Assembly: GCA_002407845.1 (NCBI GenBank)
Contig: DHPK01000019.1
Coordinates: 1 to 23,859, forward strand
Direction: 5' to 3'
Length of the DNA stretch: 23,859 nt
Origin: Leptolinea sp. UBA5366
Lineage (GTDB): Bacteria > Chloroflexota > Anaerolineae > Anaerolineales > Anaerolineaceae
The notes beneath the pieces are model-generated. The model ran no database searches. It worked only from the letters and a program-made list of their open reading frames with translations, and was not told where the DNA came from. A program made the translations under genes and the position numbers. Positions 22,158 to 23,859 of the stretch are shown here, piece after piece; position 1 is the first letter of the stretch; each line of letters opens with the position of its first letter.

Positions 22158-23723
22158 ATGGATCGCGACCAGATTCAAATTCTGATCGCCATGTCTTCTT
22201 ACATGGCTTTGATTATCGGTATTGGCGTCTACTTTTTTAAGCGGGCGAACGAAAGTTCGGAGAATTATTTTCTCGGAGGACGCACGCTCGGACCCTGGAT
22301 CACCGCGATGAGCGCCGAGGCGTCGGATATGTCCGGCTGGCTGCTGATGGGGCTGCCAGGCGTCGCCTATTGGAGCGGTATCACCGATGCATTTTGGACT
22401 GCGCTTGGACTGGGAGTCGGAACCTATCTGAACTGGCTCTTTCTAAGCAAACGGCTGCGCTGTTATTCCGAAATTGCGGGCAATTCAATCACACTGCCTG
22501 AATTTTTCTCCAAACGGTTCAAGGAAGAAAAGCCGATCCTGATGACTATTTCTGCGATCTTTATTCTGATTTTCTTCACCGTTTATGCCGCAAGCTGTTT
22601 TGTCACAGTCGGGAAGCTGTTCAGCGTTCTCTTCTCAATTTCCTATCTCTCTGCGATGATCATCGGCGCGACCTTTGTTGTCTTATACACGCTGATTGGC
22701 GGTTTCCTGGCCGAAAGTGTGTCTGATTTCATTCAATCGATCGTGATGATCATTTCATTAATAATCGTGCTCGGGGCGGGAATCAATGCCGGCGGCGGCG
22801 TTCAGGCGATTGTAGCTCAGTTAAAAAACTTCCCCGGCTTTCTTGAGTTTTTCGGCATCGCAACGCCGGTCATGGAGAATGGCAGACAGCTGGTGGAAGC
22901 CTCCATGCCGGTTTTTGAACCGCAAGCAGCGCCTTATGGGATTCAGACAATCTTATCGACGCTGTCCTGGGGCTTAGGGTACTTCGGTATGCCGCAGGTG
23001 TTGCTGCGCTTTATGGCGATCCGTGATAAGAATGAATTGACAACTTCGCGCCGAATTGCGACTATCTGGGTTTTCATCTCGTTGTTTTCGGCAGTCTGCA
23101 TCGGCATGATTGGCAGAGCGCTCTATCCGACAGCCCTGCTGACCGCATCTGAGGCGGAAAATGTCTTCATCCATCTGGCAACCAGCCTGATGCCGGCACT
23201 GCTGGCAGGCATTGTGATGGCGGGCATTCTCGCTGCGACCATCAGCTCCTCAGATTCCTATCTGCTGATCGCCTCCTCCGCAGTCGCAAAAAACCTGTAT
23301 CATGGGATTTTCAAACGAAATGCGACCGATCGGCAGGTGATGCGCATCACCCGTATAACGCTGCTGCTGATCACGCTGATTGCGATGTTCATTGCGATGG
23401 ATGAAAATTCGGTCATCTTTGAAATTGTCTCCTTCGCCTGGGCAGGCTTTGGCGCTGCTTTTGGACCAGTCATGCTGTTCTCGCTCTTCTACCGGCGCAT
23501 GAACGAACAAAGCGCCATCGCCGGAATGGTGACCGGGGGCGTGATGGTCTTCGTCTGGAAATTGCTCGTGCGTCCACTTGGCGGCGTTTTGAACATTTAT
23601 GAACTGCTGCCCGCATTCCTGCTCTCCTGTCTGGCGATCCTGATCGTCTCGAAACTGACTGCAGCTCCGTCAGAAGAGATCATGGCGGAATTTGACCTGG
23701 CAAAACAGCACGCCAATGCCTGA
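22158..23723 (+). CDS. putP: Sodium/solute symporter, PutP-like (probable Na+/proline)
   Basis: The 521-residue protein belongs to the sodium:solute symporter family, with about 13 membrane segments. Y-F-L-G-G-R-T-L-G-P-W, S-A-E-A-S-D-M-S-G-W-L-L-M-G-L-P-G in helix 2 and A-A-T-I-S-S-S-D-S-Y-L-L-I-A-S-S-A in helix 9 match PutP, including the Ser residues that bind Na+ in this family. Y-F-G-M-P-Q-V-L-L-R-F also matches. AGAGG lies about six bases before the ATG. It has its own terminator-bounded unit and no putA beside it. Pantothenate or other amino-acid substrates cannot be excluded, but the helix 2 segment favours proline. Confidence 0.88.
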   Translation: MDRDQIQILIAMSSYMALIIGIGVYFFKRANESSENYFLGGRTLGPWITAMSAEASDMSGWLLMGLPGVAYWSGITDAFWTALGLGVGTYLNWLFLSKRLRCYSEIAGNSITLPEFFSKRFKEEKPILMTISAIFILIFFTVYAASCFVTVGKLFSVLFSISYLSAMIIGATFVVLYTLIGGFLAESVSDFIQSIVMIISLIIVLGAGINAGGGVQAIVAQLKNFPGFLEFFGIATPVMENGRQLVEASMPVFEPQAAPYGIQTILSTLSWGLGYFGMPQVLLRFMAIRDKNELTTSRRIATIWVFISLFSAVCIGMIGRALYPTALLTASEAENVFIHLATSLMPALLAGIVMAGILAATISSSDSYLLIASSAVAKNLYHGIFKRNATDRQVMRITRITLLLITLIAMFIAMDENSVIFEIVSFAWAGFGAAFGPVMLFSLFYRRMNEQSAIAGMVTGGVMVFVWKLLVRPLGGVLNIYELLPAFLLSCLAILIVSKLTAAPSEEIMAEFDLAKQHANA

Positions 23724-23800
23724 TGCTCTCGCAGAGGTAGCAGGGAAATAGTGATCCTCCTTGTATTGGTTTCTGGTATTGGGTAGACAGTGTAAAAAAG

Positions 23801-23837
23801 AAAAAAGCTTTCGGACAAATCATCCGAAAGCTTTTTT
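23801..23837 (-). terminator. Bidirectional terminator between symporter gene and tRNA
   Basis: A perfect 15-bp stem (AAAAAAGCTTTCGGA and its complement) with a 7-base loop carries A and T runs on both sides, so it can work on both strands. It starts one base after the tRNA 3' end on the minus strand and 77 bases after the symporter stop on the plus strand. Confidence 0.9.
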
Positions 23838-23838
23838 G

Positions 23839-23859
23839 AGCGGGAGACCGGATTCGAAC
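23839..23859 (-). tRNA. 3' end of a tRNA, probably tRNA-Gly (partial)
   Basis: Reading the minus strand from the window edge gives G-TTCGAAT-C, a canonical T loop, then the T-stem half CCGGT, the acceptor half CTCCCGC and discriminator T. The implied 5' acceptor GCGGGAG with a U discriminator is typical of bacterial tRNA-Gly. CCA is not encoded. The rest, including the anticodon, is outside the window, so the identity is tentative. Confidence 0.8.

Noticed and set aside
1..23859. CRISPR arrays, insertion sequences or phage genes
   Set aside because: No regularly spaced repeats, transposase motifs or phage structural or integrase sequences were seen on either strand.

Overview
The window looks like a chromosomal segment of a Chloroflexota bacterium, most likely Anaerolineae. 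The main clue is the S10 sequence (C-terminus LMRLNLPAGVDIEIKI); the tuf-rpsJ order fits many bacteria. This placement is by memory of family sequences, not by a search. Genes have balanced base composition and clear Shine-Dalgarno sites, with ATG and some GTG starts. TGA is used as a normal stop.

Layout. (1) 1-408: the last codons of tuf, then rpsJ, closed by a strong terminator; this is the end of a str-type operon. (2) 573-1739 (-): a secreted protein made of three tandem Cys-containing repeats. (3) 1950-4953 (+): an MFS transporter overlapping a cytoplasmic GH2 glycosidase, a two-gene uptake-and-hydrolysis unit. (4) 4954-6349: AT-rich accessory stretch with a RelE-like toxin and XRE antitoxin pair on the minus strand, with its own promoter and terminator. 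(5) 6350-10170 (-): a hexapeptide acyltransferase interrupted by a stop codon, an adenine-deaminase homologue with altered motifs, and a membrane protein with three extracellular repeats and an Excalibur-type C-terminus. (6) 10465-21976: a PocR/AraC-type regulator (-) divergent from a nine-gene operon (+): sugar-binding protein, two ABC permeases, a DUF5107-TPR protein, an amidohydrolase-2 family protein, a SIS-domain protein, KbaY/GatY-type class II aldolase, PfkB kinase, and KbaZ/GatZ-type subunit. (7) 22158-23723 (+): a PutP-like Na+/solute symporter. (8) 23801-23859: a terminator and the 3' end of a tRNA (probably tRNA-Gly) on the minus strand.

The most interesting part is region 6. It reads as a self-contained, regulator-controlled pathway: import of a glycoside or modified sugar, processing by two enzymes of unknown specificity (DUF5107-TPR and amidohydrolase), a SIS isomerase/deaminase/deglycase step, phosphorylation by PfkB, and cleavage of a ketose phosphate by a two-component tagatose-bisphosphate-type aldolase. 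The substrate cannot be named from sequence. The divergent promoter region holds two 11-bp direct repeats 21 bp apart, just upstream of a -10 box, as expected for an AraC-family activator, plus a 20-bp palindrome in the leader. A hairpin with a GAAA loop after the binding-protein gene probably raises its expression over the permeases.
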